The position numbers were made by a program, and so were the translations under genes. Under the pieces are notes generated by a model that worked only from the letters and a program-made list of their open reading frames with translations, did not search any database and was not told the DNA's origin. Shown in pieces: positions 54,548-64,000 of a stretch of 64,000 nt of DNA; position 1 is the stretch's first letter, and each line of letters opens with the position of its first letter. The stretch is from Symbiodinium natans. Its lineage: Eukaryota > Sar > Dinophyceae > Suessiales > Symbiodiniaceae. The stretch lies in contig CAJNDS010002148.1 of assembly GCA_905221605.1 (NCBI GenBank), positions 278,546 through 342,545 on the forward strand, written 5' to 3'.

Positions 54548-55669
54548 GAGAAGCAGGCGCGGCTGACGCTCCATCTGGCCCTCAAGCGACCGGATTCTAA
54601 CCGCTACGTAGTGGACGCCCTCATTCTTCCCCGCCGTCAAGGAATATCATCTGCAGCTGAAATCCTGCAGCTGGTTGGAAAATTCCTCGCGGCAGCCACA
54701 GAGTGCAACAACGGCGTCCCTCCGGTCGGCGTGGCGTACGACGGGGCGTCGTGCAACTCAGCCATCAACAAGATGCTGAATGGCTTGATGAACGCGCAGG
54801 ACATGGCCGGGATCCCTTTCTTTGCCTCTTGCCGTGTGGAGACGCTGCAGCTCCGCTTTTGGCCGTACGGCCGGGTCGTCTTCTCCGAGCAAGAGGGGCT
54901 CTCTTACCCGATGGTTGGCTTCATCGACGGGCTGCACGTTCAGAAGCGGCTGAGCTTGCAGGCGTGCTGCGGCGCCAGATTCCTGGTGCACGGCTGTTTC
55001 TGGACCTCCCTCAGCTGCCAAATGCGCCATGGCATCGGGAGCAAGACTCATGGCTGTGCTGACACTCAGTCCGACAGGGCTGCCGTGGCTCGGCTGAGTC
55101 CAAGCTTCACACCTCGAAGTTGGGATGCCGCTGGAGCCCAGCTGCATTCTCTTTTCGGGTCCTTGGTTGCCGCGATATCGTCTGCAAGTCCGGCATTCAG
55201 CAAGAAGGAGTTAGCAGAGAGTGCACTGACGCTGCACTATTTGCTCCTCCTGCATTTGTGCCACAGCTGCGCCAGGTTTGGCAAACAGTACGCCACCTAC
55301 AGCATCTCGCTGACCACCGTCCGAAATTGCACGAGCTTGGCTTCTCATTGCTTGACGAGCTGCCAAACACATTGGGAGCCGCGTCTGTTACAGGAGGCAC
55401 CGATTGAATCGCACTTCGGCAGGTTGAAGAAGCATTGTGCAGGGGCCCCGGGCATCAAGGACTGCCTCTACGCAGTGGCCTTGGAGACCGCGCGGCAGCA
55501 GGAGCAGCTTCGCAAGATGGATGCAAAGTCACTCAACATGCAGCGGACGGCGCAGTCTCGAGATCCGCTCTCCGAGTCCGAGCTGCTGGAAGCGGGCTCC
55601 GCCGCCTTGGCAGCTGCCTGCCAGTTCCAGGCCCACCCCTCGCACCCCATGCACCCCCAATTGATCGCT
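54548..55669 (+). CDS. Ulp1-transposase gene, exon C: DDE nuclease core
   Basis: The exon follows CTGTCAG|G in phase 0. It contains PVGVAYDGASCNSAINKML (Asp codon 54740), GFIDGLHVQKRLSLQ and APIESHFGRLKKH (Glu codon 55406). This order (DE..., then xDGAxxN, then D-x2-H-x-x-K, then IExxFGxxK) is that of P-element/THAP9-type transposases, where the third element lies in an insertion domain. It ends at a phase-0 GTACGTAA donor; intron 55670-55730 is only 61 nt with CTTCCAG|G. The family assignment rests on motif order, not an alignment. Confidence 0.7.
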
Positions 55670-55730
55670 GTACGTAATGGGTTTGGTGTTTCGCATGTTT
55701 CGCACAGTTACTTGTTTTAGGATCTTCCAG

Positions 55731-57470
55731 GCATACATACAGCAGGACGTGACCGCAGAGGACATCTATGGTCGCCTGAGGACGTGGTACCCGGCCGAGG
55801 GGAGCAAGCTTTTGTTTCAGAGGGATGCCGATCAGGACGAGCAGGAGGCAGACGACGACTTCATACCAGATTTGGACACGACCATGCAGGAGCTGACTGT
55901 GCGAGAGATGAAGCTGCTTGCTGCTGCCCGAAACAGTCCTGAAGATGCCGAGGCAGAGCAGGATCCAGGCACGCTGATCGAGAAGGTGGCCAGCCAAGCC
56001 ATGATGCGTGAATCTCTCCATGAGTTGCGGCAGAACCAATTCCTTGCAGGCGAGGGGACCGTGGAGCTGGACGAGGACACCGGCGACCATGGCCAGGCCA
56101 GCGTGGAAGAGATCGAGGACATGGCGACAACTGATCCCCTTCCGCTGGAGCGGGAGGAGCGGGATCCAACATCAGAGCAGCCGAAAACCCTGCGCGACAT
56201 TCTCACAGCTGCTACTGCCAAGAGAGAGTCCTGCTTCGACTTGCGCGAGGCTTCGGCGCAGGGGGCGGACGGCGCATTGCGAAGAGTCTCTTGCCTAGCT
56301 GGTCCGATACGGCACTTTGCCAAGTTTGTGCGGTTGGAGGAGGGCCTGTTGTCCCTTGCGTGGATCGAGCGGCAAAAGGCCCCAGAAGGCGAATGGAATC
56401 GGGCCGAGCACGAACTTGCCATGGCTCGTCTAGCTCAAGACTCCTCCAAGACACGTGTGGCTCGAGCAACCCTCTGGGCCGCCAGCGCTGCAAGTCTATG
56501 CCAGCAGGTGCTCGCCCGCAACCGGCAGGCGAGCGAGCAAGACCGTGGCCTGTTCCCCGTTGAGCTTTACCGCCCACCAGTGTCCATGAAGGATGCGAGC
56601 TTCCAGATCGTGCTTATCAAGGGTGCTGCTGCCAAAGCTGGGGCGGGAGACCGCAAGGTTGTGCCGTGCTGCGTCATGGCAGCTTTCAGGGGCTGCGCGG
56701 TGAGAACCAAATCCGCCGAGACTGTGATCAGGACCGGCAAGCCGAGCTCAGGCTTTCTGCAATCATCTTGCGCACGGATGATTCACGCGTCCGAGCTGGT
56801 GTTTGACACGAACACCCAACAGTACTGGACATCATCCTCGTCAGAACCCATCTTGTTCGATCCCGCTGGCTGCGTGCTGGGCGAGCTGACGGTGGCCAAG
56901 GCGTCCCGAGTGGGCATGAAGTTGGTGATCGAGCTCACGCCCGCAGCAGAGCAGGCCATGGCGAGCCTGCGAAAGCCGGGGGCAAAGCTGCCAGAACTTG
57001 CGCATCATGAAAAGGAGAGTGAGACCCTGCACAAACCTCCTGCAGAACAGCCGGATACCAACACGTTCACTGAAAGGAGCTTCTCGAAGGCGGCCTTGGC
57101 CACCAAGGTCCCCCTGTTCCTGGATGGCGTGCGACGTGCGCTTGAAAGGATGAATGTCGAGCTGGTGAATTCAGATGGCTACGTGATCCTGGGTGACCAG
57201 AGCAAGGCATGCTGGAGTGATCTCTGTCAGAGAACCGTGAGCTACCTGGCCAAGGAGTTCAAAGGCCTTGTCGTGTTGTGTACTGCGACATGCGACTCTG
57301 TGTCACCGAGCTTGTCGGTCATGTCTTTCCACCTAATCCCTCAACACATATGTCCTCGTGTGCTATGCGTGCCAGACTCCACTGGAGATGCTTTCAGCCG
57401 TGCCGTCTACTCGGCCGTGAAGCGCCTGGTGCCCGATCAAGATGCTGCTTCAGGCACGTGGTGGTGGGGG
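55731..57470 (+). CDS. Ulp1-transposase gene, exon D: C-terminal region
   Basis: The exon opens AYIQQDVTAEDIYGRLRTWY and is acidic at first, then mixed, and stays open for about 580 codons. No domain is recognised. Toward the end it reads SKACWSDLCQRTVSYLAKEF, then a stretch (about 57270-57380) that may be an in-frame intron, then DSTGDAFSRAVYSAVKRLVP. The frame finally runs into a G-rich homopolymer from 57464 and stops in telomere-like repeats (57596), so the true end is lost or lies at an unrecognised splice site. Confidence 0.55.
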
Positions 57471-57580
57471 GGGGGGAAGGGCGGGGGGGGGGGGGGGGGG
57501 ATGTGTATGTCAGATGAGTGGGGAGGTGGGGGGGGTGGGGGGGGGGGTGGGGGGAAGCCGGGAAGCGCCAAGAAATCCTC
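57464..57580 (+). repeat. G-rich homopolymer tract
   Basis: G runs of 8-18 bases broken by T or A. The Gly-rich end of the open frame comes from this. Confidence 0.9.
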
Positions 57581-57892
57581 AAACCCTGAACCCTAAACCC
57601 TTACCCTTAAACCCTGTTATAACCCCTTAAACCTGAAACCCTTCCCCATGCCGGAGGTACCTTGGACCTGCAACCCAACCCCCCCTTCTCGAGCCCAGAA
57701 CGGGGGGGTTGGGTTCTGGGATGTTCTGAAAGTTGGGGGGGGGGGGAGGGGGGGGGGTGGAGGCAGGGACCAGTCGTATGCAAAAAAAAAAGATGGTACA
57801 TGGTACAGGGGGAGGGGTGGCTGGGGGGTGGAGGGGGAGCTGGCGTAGCGGGGATGGGGGCAGGGACAGTCGTATGCCATACGACTTTGGAG
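57580..57892 (+). repeat. Direct repeat R bounding the coding block
   Basis: Homologous to 45640-45960 in the same orientation: CTTCCCCATGCCGGAGGTACC, the CCCAACCCCCCC/GGGGGGGTTGGG hairpin, G runs, A9-10 runs, and the palindrome AGTCGTATGCCATACGACT at 57868-57886. Confidence 0.75.
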
Positions 57893-57974
57893 GGAGGATA
57901 GGGAGGTCTCGAGCGTGGGGTTGAATCTGTGCGAGGCCCAACGATGCGAGTGATCATGCAGTTTTTTAATCTTG

Positions 57975-58303
57975 TGGCAAAGGCCACTCAGGCTTCTGTG
58001 TCTTTGCCAAGCGCGCCGAAGTAGGGATTTATAGCCGTGTAGTAGGGTTGAAGGCTTTCTGCAACCTCTCAGCTTTGAAAGTGTTCATGGTTTGAAGTTC
58101 GCGGTGTAGGGGTTGTGGGTTTATAAACCTTGTATGGTTCAGGCGCCTGCAAAGCACGGAGCAAGCTTTCAGCATCTGCAGGCAGTGACCTTCACGGAAG
58201 GGGTGGTTGTGAGGCACCCTGCAGCCTAGATGGGGCTTAAACTCACATCCCCCACCCGAAGACCCTATGGGGCTTAGGCTCACATCCCCCACCTAACCCC
58301 CTC

Positions 58304-58340
<37 letters not shown>

Positions 58341-59145
58341 ATGGGATGAAGGGGCCACGGACCACAACTGTAGCTCACTGTCCTGAAACTTTGAGGGCTG
58401 TCGCTGCAGATCTTTGACCTGCTCGAGACAAAAAACAAGTTGTACAAACATTTGCGGCCTTGGGGTACGGCCGGTGCTTCTGTCTCGCTTGTCTTAATAC
58501 CCGTGGCAAAGGCCGCCCGTGCTCCCTTGCCATTGCCAGGCGCGCCGAAGTAAGCGTTCTCAGCTCTTCACGGCTTAAGGGTTACGATTTATAGCCGTGT
58601 ATAAGGTTGAAGGTTTTCTGCAACCTCTCAGGTTTGAAAGTGTTCATGTTTTGACGTTCGCGGTGTAGGGGTTATGGGTTTATAGGCCTTGTGTAGTTCA
58701 GGCGGCCAGGGCCTGCAAAGCACGGAGAAGCTCTTTCAGCATCTGCAGACAGCGACCTTCACGCAAGGGGCGGTTGTGAGGCACCCTTCAGCCTAAATGG
58801 GGTTTAGGCTCACACCCCCCGCCCTAACCCCCTCTACCCCCCTCTTCCCAAAGGGATGATAGGGGCCACGGACCACAACTGTAGCTCACTGTCCTGAAAC
58901 TTTGAGGGCTGTCGCTGCAGATCTTTGACCTGCTCGAGACAAAAAACAAGTTGTACAAACATTTGCGGCCTTGGGGTACGGCCGGTGCTTCTGTCTCGCT
59001 TGTCTTAATACCCGTGGCAAAGGCCACCCGTGCTCCCTTGTGATTGCCAGGCGCACCGACGTAAGCATTCGCCGTTCTTCGCGGCTTAGGGGCTACGATT
59101 TATAGCAAGGTTGAAGGTTGTCTGCAGCCAATGGCTTTCACACGC
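57975..59145 (+). repeat. Tandem ~510-560-bp units
   Basis: GATTTATAGCCGTGTA starts at 58026 and 58586 and a truncated third unit near 59097. CACGGACCACAACTGTAGCTC is at 58355 and 58867. Each has AACCTCTCAG(C/G)TTTGAAAGTG. A C-run of about 35 splits the first unit (58304-58338). Non-coding. Confidence 0.88.
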
Positions 59146-59149
59146 AGGA

Positions 59150-59366
59150 TGGATCAGTGGCATGGAAAAAAAAATGACCAGCGACTCTGCCCATTGTTCG
59201 GTGCATGTTGAGAGCTCAAGAGAGTCCCCAGACCCCCCCCACGCACAGAGTGCCCCCCCCCCCCCCCGCACCAAGAAATTTCCCACCCCCCCCCCCCCCC
59301 CCCCCCTCCATTTATTTTCTTCTTCTCCAACCCCCCCCCCCACCTCCCCCCCCCTTAAGGGGGGGG
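59150..59366. other. C-rich junction before the right arm
   Basis: C homopolymers of 8-23 bases and a CTTCTTCTCC segment; weakly complementary to 40940-41050 beside the left arm, so inverted homology may extend in degraded form. Confidence 0.6.
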
Positions 59367-62300
59367 GTATCCGGCGCCCCAGTGTCCGACGCCCGACGCC
59401 GGCGTCCGACACCCCTGTGTCCGACGAGCAACGCCGGCGTCCGAGACCCCTGTGTCCGACGCTTGTACATGTTTGCTTTACACTGGTGCTTCTCCGGGCC
59501 CTCCCCCCCACTTTTAGGGGCCTTAAGGCGCTCCAAGGGGGGCTTAGGGATCTTAAGGACCTTTAAGGACCTTAAGCGGCCTTTAGGGACCTTAAGACGC
59601 TTTAGGGACCTTAAGGGGCCTTGCGCTTAAGGGGCCTTCTCGGGAATTAAGGGGCCTTAGGGACCTTAAGGGGCCTTAGGGCCTTCGGAGGCCTTAAGTG
59701 GGGCCTATAGAAACTTCAAGAGACCTCAAGGGGCCTTAGGGCCTTAGGGGCCTGAAGTGATCTTAAGGGGCCGCAGGGGCCGTAGGGGCCTTGAGGCCTT
59801 GGCGTCTGAGGGGCCTTAACCCCGTACGCTCATGAAACTTGAAGCCAAAACGCGCAAGATTTTGATTGGGATCTATATCAGGTTTAAGACAGGGTCTACG
59901 GTTTCGCATGTAGGGTTCAGGCTTAACTCAGAGGTTTGATAGGGTTTAGGGTTTAGGCTTAACCAGAGGTTTACGGTGTAGGGTTCAGGGTTCATAGGGT
60001 TTAGGCTTAGGGTCTGCTGTCTGTCGCAGCTTGAAAGTGGCCTAGGTTCTACTGAGCTATCATTTCGGGGCGGGGCGCCCCAAAAATACTCATAAGTTAT
60101 CATTTCGGGACGGGGCGCCCCAAAATGTCCAGAAGTTATCATTTTGGAATGGGGCGCCGTTATTCTGTTACCGAATACATCACAAAATCACAGCTCGCAA
60201 GCAGTGTCCCCCTTAGTTCTTTGTTGACAGAAGAGGTCGCAAAATCACAAATCGCAAGCAGTTTCCCCTTAATTTTGTGTAGACTGTATCACAAAAATGA
60301 CATCGTGAGCAGTGCCCCCCCTTAGTTTTTGTTGAAATAGAGGTCCCAAATGACAAATCCAAAACAGTACCCTTTTTACAGAATACATCACTCAATGACA
60401 AATCGCAAGCAGTGTCCCCCTTAGTTTTTTTTGTTGAAAGAAGAGGGCCAAAATCACAAATCGCGCAAGCCGGGTTGAAGAGCCCCATGTAAATTTCGAA
60501 AGGGTTGGAAAGCCACGTATATTTTTCAAAATTTGGGCTGGGATGTTCTGATCGTTTTTCCAATGTACTCATAATGGTTGTACGAATACTTGTCAACCCT
60601 TATTAAGACTTATGAAGACTCACGAAGACTCATGAAGACTCATGGATACTCATGAATAGCATTCATGAAAAAAGAGGAACTCAACCCTAAACCCGCATCG
60701 GGTTTATGGGATTTAGGATTTAGGGGTTAGAATGTAGAGAGGTTGTGGGTTTAGCAGGTTTAGGATTTGGGGGTTCAGGGTTTAGGGGTTGAGGGTTTGG
60801 GGGTTTAGGGTGGGTTTAGGTGGTTTATGGTTTGGGGGGTTTAGATCGACTTGAAGCGGTTTGGGTAGGGTTTCAGGTTGAGGGATTATGGGGTTCAGTG
60901 TTTAGGGTGTCTAGTAGGGTTTCGGGGGTTCAGGATTTAGGGGGGTTTAGAGTTATGCAGTTTGGGGGTCTAGGGGGTTGAAGTTCAGGGTTCAGGGAGT
61001 TTAGAGAAGGTTTTAGGTTTAGGGTCTAGGGTTTAGGGTTCAAAGTTTATAGAGTGTTTAGGGTTTAGGTTGCAGGGGGTTGTAGGGTTTAGGTGTCTTA
61101 GGATTTAGGGTAGGGTCTGAGGGGTTTAGGGTTCAAGGTTTAGGGTTTAGGGGTTGAGGGGTTTAGGGGGTTTAGGGTTTTTGGGGGTTTAGGGTTTGGG
61201 GCGTTCGGGGGTTGCGGGGGTTTGGGGTTTAGGGTGCTTCCACTTAGGGTGTTTAGGGCTTGGGGTGTTTGGGGTGTTTATGGTCTATGGTGTTTAGGGG
61301 GCTTCGGGGTGTCTAGAGTTTAAGCCCTTAACCGGCAACCCAAACACTTAAACTCAAAATTCCGCGACAAACTTATTGAGCGTTTGATGGTTTACCTTTT
61401 TTGGTCGAAAGTACTGAGACAAATTGAATTTCTATTGATTTTTCATACTCTTCCCTATTGGTTTTGGTTTGTACTGTTATCGATGTTGATGACATGCTCT
61501 CTTTTGATTTCCATGGCCTCTTCCTATTGAGTTTCAGAGACAACAAAACACCTGAGGAGTTTGTTTTATTGATTTGGAAGAAAAACCAACTTCGGTTAAA
61601 ACATCAATAGCGATTGATGTGTTCAATATTTGGTGGAAGAAGCGAAAGATGGACCAGCCTGGCGAGGCTGAGGTTGCTCGAGAATTGTTGGTTGAACTCC
61701 TCCAGGAAGCCCGCGCGGCCCGCGCGGCATCGGGACTCAAGGTTACTGCGGCCAAGACTTCGGCCAAGCTCTCAGCCAAGTTTTGGGAACCTCTGAGCTG
61801 GACCACATTGTCCTAACAGAACACGCATGTGTGCATGGCGCCAGGGCAAGAGCAGCCAGAAGGAGAAACCCGCCGAGGTGGTTGAGGTGAAGGAAGAGTT
61901 GAAGGACAGCTATCATAGTGGACAGTTGCTTTTGCGAGTTTAAGAGCCAGAGACAGATCATCTGAAAGGAGGATGACGCCTGGATCTCACGTCCGAAAAC
62001 AAGGACTGCCTGCGATTCCCAGCAACAGTGCCCAACCCAGTCAGGAGCCGAAGGGGCCAATGGAGAAGGCGACAAAGGAGAGGCAACAAATGAGAAGGAG
62101 AAGGACAAGGAGAGAAAGCAAAAGGCAACGAACGCGAAGGAGAGAAAGGACAAGATGCCAAGGACGGCCGCCGAGAAGCGAGCAGGCTATAGCAGGCTGC
62201 GGGCGGGCAGGGGGCAAACACCAATGACAGTCCTCAGGCCCGAAGACTGTGTCACGTCGACCTTATGCTCCCCTTGCGACGGCCATGGTGAGCTATGTTC

Positions 62301-63518
62301 TCCTGCTGTGTGGGAATCTGGCGCCTTACTCCCTCCGTGACAAGCCACGCTGCAATGAAGCTGTGATTTTGTCAGGCCTGGTAGCCCGGCGCATCGTCAT
62401 ATTCCCACACACGCACTTTTGAAGTCAAGAGGATGCCGTGGGGAAATCCGATGAGGTTAATTTAACACATACTTTCCAGGTGAGGAAATAGGAATCTAGT
62501 TTGCAAGGGTTTGGAGGTCGGGGCCCATAACACGCGAGTGTGGCGTTGGTATGGTCAGTGTGGGGCACTGGTAGGGTAGGGCAGCATGGGCCAAGTACTG
62601 TCAAGCCTTTGCAGAGCACTGCTGCAGCACGAGGATGCTGAACATGATCCGATTGCCTTGTATTGGTCCGAATACCCTTCACGCTTTACGAAAGATGTAC
62701 GCCTATTCCCTCAAGCCAGCTCTTGCCAGGGATCGGCATTCTGCTGTCGCCGTCGCGCGAAACACGACTGATCTCCTGCCCCAGGGACTGAAGGGTTGGA
62801 CCAGCTATATGTACACTAGGTGGCCGATGTTTATATGTGCACTAGGTGGCCGCTGTTGTGCTTCATGTGGCTGCCCTGGCTTCCTTTGTTGGATTGGCTT
62901 GGCCTGGGCCTAGCTTGGTTTGGCTTGACCTGTCGTAACCTCACAGTACATGTAGAAGAACAAATACAGCACATTATACTGGTGTATACCGATTTTGTAA
63001 ACACACAGATGTGCCGTGCCAGAGGCCTGCCAGCCGGACGGGACAGAAGCGAGAGCACCGGTTTCGCCACTCTACCAGGGGGACTACAGCACGCTCGTAC
63101 AGCGTGCTCTGGATACTTAAACCTGAATTTGGCCACTTAATCAGCGGCTCCTACAGCACACTCGTGCAGCGTGCCCTAAACCCTAAACTCCTAAACCCTG
63201 AAATAGCCCGCCGCTTCCATCCACCCAGCGGTGGCCATGTGTTCCTGAAACCTGCCATGATGTGGCCTGGAGCTTGGGAGTCAGTGGCCTGACGGGCTGT
63301 TAGGGCTTCAGGTTTTGGGGGTTGCGGCCATGGGAGTATCAAAGTGAGCCCTTTTGCTAAATTTTGGGAAGTACCAAAGTGAGGGCTTGTATTAAGTTTG
63401 GAGGCAGGATTTGTTTGGAGAAGCCCTAAGGCTTTTAGCGGCTTATCATGCATTTTAAACGAGTTATTTTGCGGAGTTTGAACCTGGTTCCGGAGTCTGT
63501 TCCCAAGAATCCAGACAT
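59367..63518 (-). repeat. Right inverted arm
   Basis: Reverse complement of 36534-40850. Differences include a 6-base deletion near 62388 relative to the left arm, a few substitutions, and a shorter telomere-like stretch. The near identity implies recent origin or ongoing gene conversion. Confidence 0.92.
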
Positions 63519-63740
63519 CTATTATTATTATTTTATATATATTTTTTTTTTTGGGGGGGCTTGGGTGTTGTTGTTGTTTTTAGGGGGTGGGGGGGGTGGG
63601 GAGGGGGGCTTGGGGGTTATAGGTGTGAAGGTTTGAGGGCTGTTTGGGTGGTTTCGGGTTTGGGGTTTCAGGCTTAAGGCGAATTTCTGGTTTTTGAGGG
63701 GTTGTTGGCTCAGGGTGTTCGGGTTTAGGGGCCCTACACC
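63519..63740. other. Right outer flank of the element
   Basis: CTATTATTATTATTTTATAT then T and G homopolymers and degenerate G-rich repeats. The left outer flank (36486-36533) is similarly TTA/ATT-rich. Confidence 0.7.
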
Positions 63741-64000
63741 CTACACCCTAGACCCTAAACCCCTAAACCCTAAACCCTAACCGTAAGCGCTAACCCCTAA
63801 ACCCTAAACCCTAAGCCCTAAACCCTAAACCCCAAACCCTAAACCCCAAACCCCAAACCCTAAACCCTAAAGAGTCTCTTCCACAGGTGGCCGCCGGCGT
63901 GACAGATCCCTCACTGCTGAAAGCGGGCCTCTATCCGGAGGACGCAGCTTGGCCTTTTTTCAGGGCCCATTGGGGTTTTGTAGGGTTTAGGGTTTAGGGT
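63741..64000. repeat. Telomeric tracts right of the giant element
   Basis: C-strand CCCTAAA/CCCCAAA at 63741-63870 precedes the aminotransferase acceptor. G-strand TTTAGGG at 63979-64000 follows the next donor. Confidence 0.9.
63887..63946 (+). CDS. Alanine aminotransferase exon e, after a 28.6-kb intron
   Basis: The exon follows a pyrimidine-rich acceptor (CTCTTCCACAG|G) and reads VAAGVTDPSLLKAGLYPEDA, 20 codons in phase 0, ending at a GC donor (GCA|GCTTGG). It continues exon d as ...ITFYRQ|VAAGVTDPSLL, matching FLRQVLALCxxPxLLxSxxFPxDA of the family with no gap. The gene runs off the window here; the intron that begins at 63947 soon enters TTTAGGG repeats. Joining across 28.6 kb is inference from reading frame and homology. 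Confidence 0.8.

Larger units (their letters stand above)
36534..63518. mobile_element. Giant inverted-arm element (candidate TIR transposon, ~27 kb)
   Basis: The left edge begins ATGTCTGGATTCTTGGGAAC and the right edge is its reverse complement. The arms run about 4.3 kb and 4.15 kb inward. Inside are the transposase-like gene and the methyltransferase-like gene, both on the plus strand. Both outer flanks are TTA/ATT-rich; CTA occurs on each side next to the edge (36531-36533 and 63519-63521) and may be a short target duplication. The unit lies wholly inside one aminotransferase intron. Alternatives are a segmental inverted duplication or an assembly fold-back. Confidence 0.6.
35253..63886 (+). 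other. Aminotransferase intron 4, 28.6 kb, hosting the giant inverted-arm element
   Basis: The GC donor is followed by TTTAGGG repeats (35280-35393) and the acceptor is preceded by CCCTAAA repeats (63741-63870), as in the shorter introns. Without the 36534-63518 unit the intron would be about 1.65 kb. The element therefore appears to sit in the loop of an older telomeric-hairpin intron. Confidence 0.65.

Overview
The window looks like nuclear DNA of a dinoflagellate, probably Symbiodiniaceae-like. This is inferred from plant-type TTTAGGG telomeric repeats, GC-rich unique DNA, very short exons separated by introns, GC as well as GT splice donors, and splice acceptors that are nearly all followed by G (AG|G). 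There is no prokaryotic gene organisation, and no tRNA, rRNA, spliced-leader or CRISPR feature was recognised.

Positions 1-36.5 kb and 63.7-64 kb hold interstitial telomeric repeats (ITS) in both orientations. Between the tracts sit 30-130 nt GC-rich islands. Five of them (33004-33045, 33347-33404, 34137-34166, 35190-35252, 63887-63946) join in frame into the N-terminal part of an alanine aminotransferase, so they are real exons and the telomeric tracts lie in its introns. About thirty further islands between 1 and 31 kb have the same look; they are exon candidates from one or more unrecognised genes. Most islands have CCCTAAA repeats on the left and TTTAGGG on the right. An intron therefore tends to begin with TTTAGGG and end with CCCTAAA and could fold into a long hairpin. 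Several families of short inverted-repeat (MITE-like) elements lie in the intron interiors.

The fourth aminotransferase intron (35253-63886, 28.6 kb) contains a ~27 kb unit at 36534-63518 bounded by two nearly identical ~4.2 kb inverted arms built of minisatellites. Between the arms are tandem repeats, a multi-exon gene with cytosine-methyltransferase-like motifs (about 46.05-48.54 kb), a 266-298 codon ORF with a duplicated Cys-rich module, TAG microsatellites, and a long multi-exon gene (51.0-57.5 kb). That gene joins a Ulp1/SUMO-protease-like domain (H-D-Q-C) to a DDE nuclease resembling P-element/THAP9 transposases. The simplest reading is a giant terminal-inverted-repeat transposon in an intron, carrying its transposase and a methyltransferase-like passenger. 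A segmental palindrome or an assembly artefact is not excluded.

The rest is repetitive: an AT-rich island (31.0-32.5 kb), 758-bp and ~510-560-bp tandem duplications, and homopolymer tracts. Function beyond the three named genes is not claimed.
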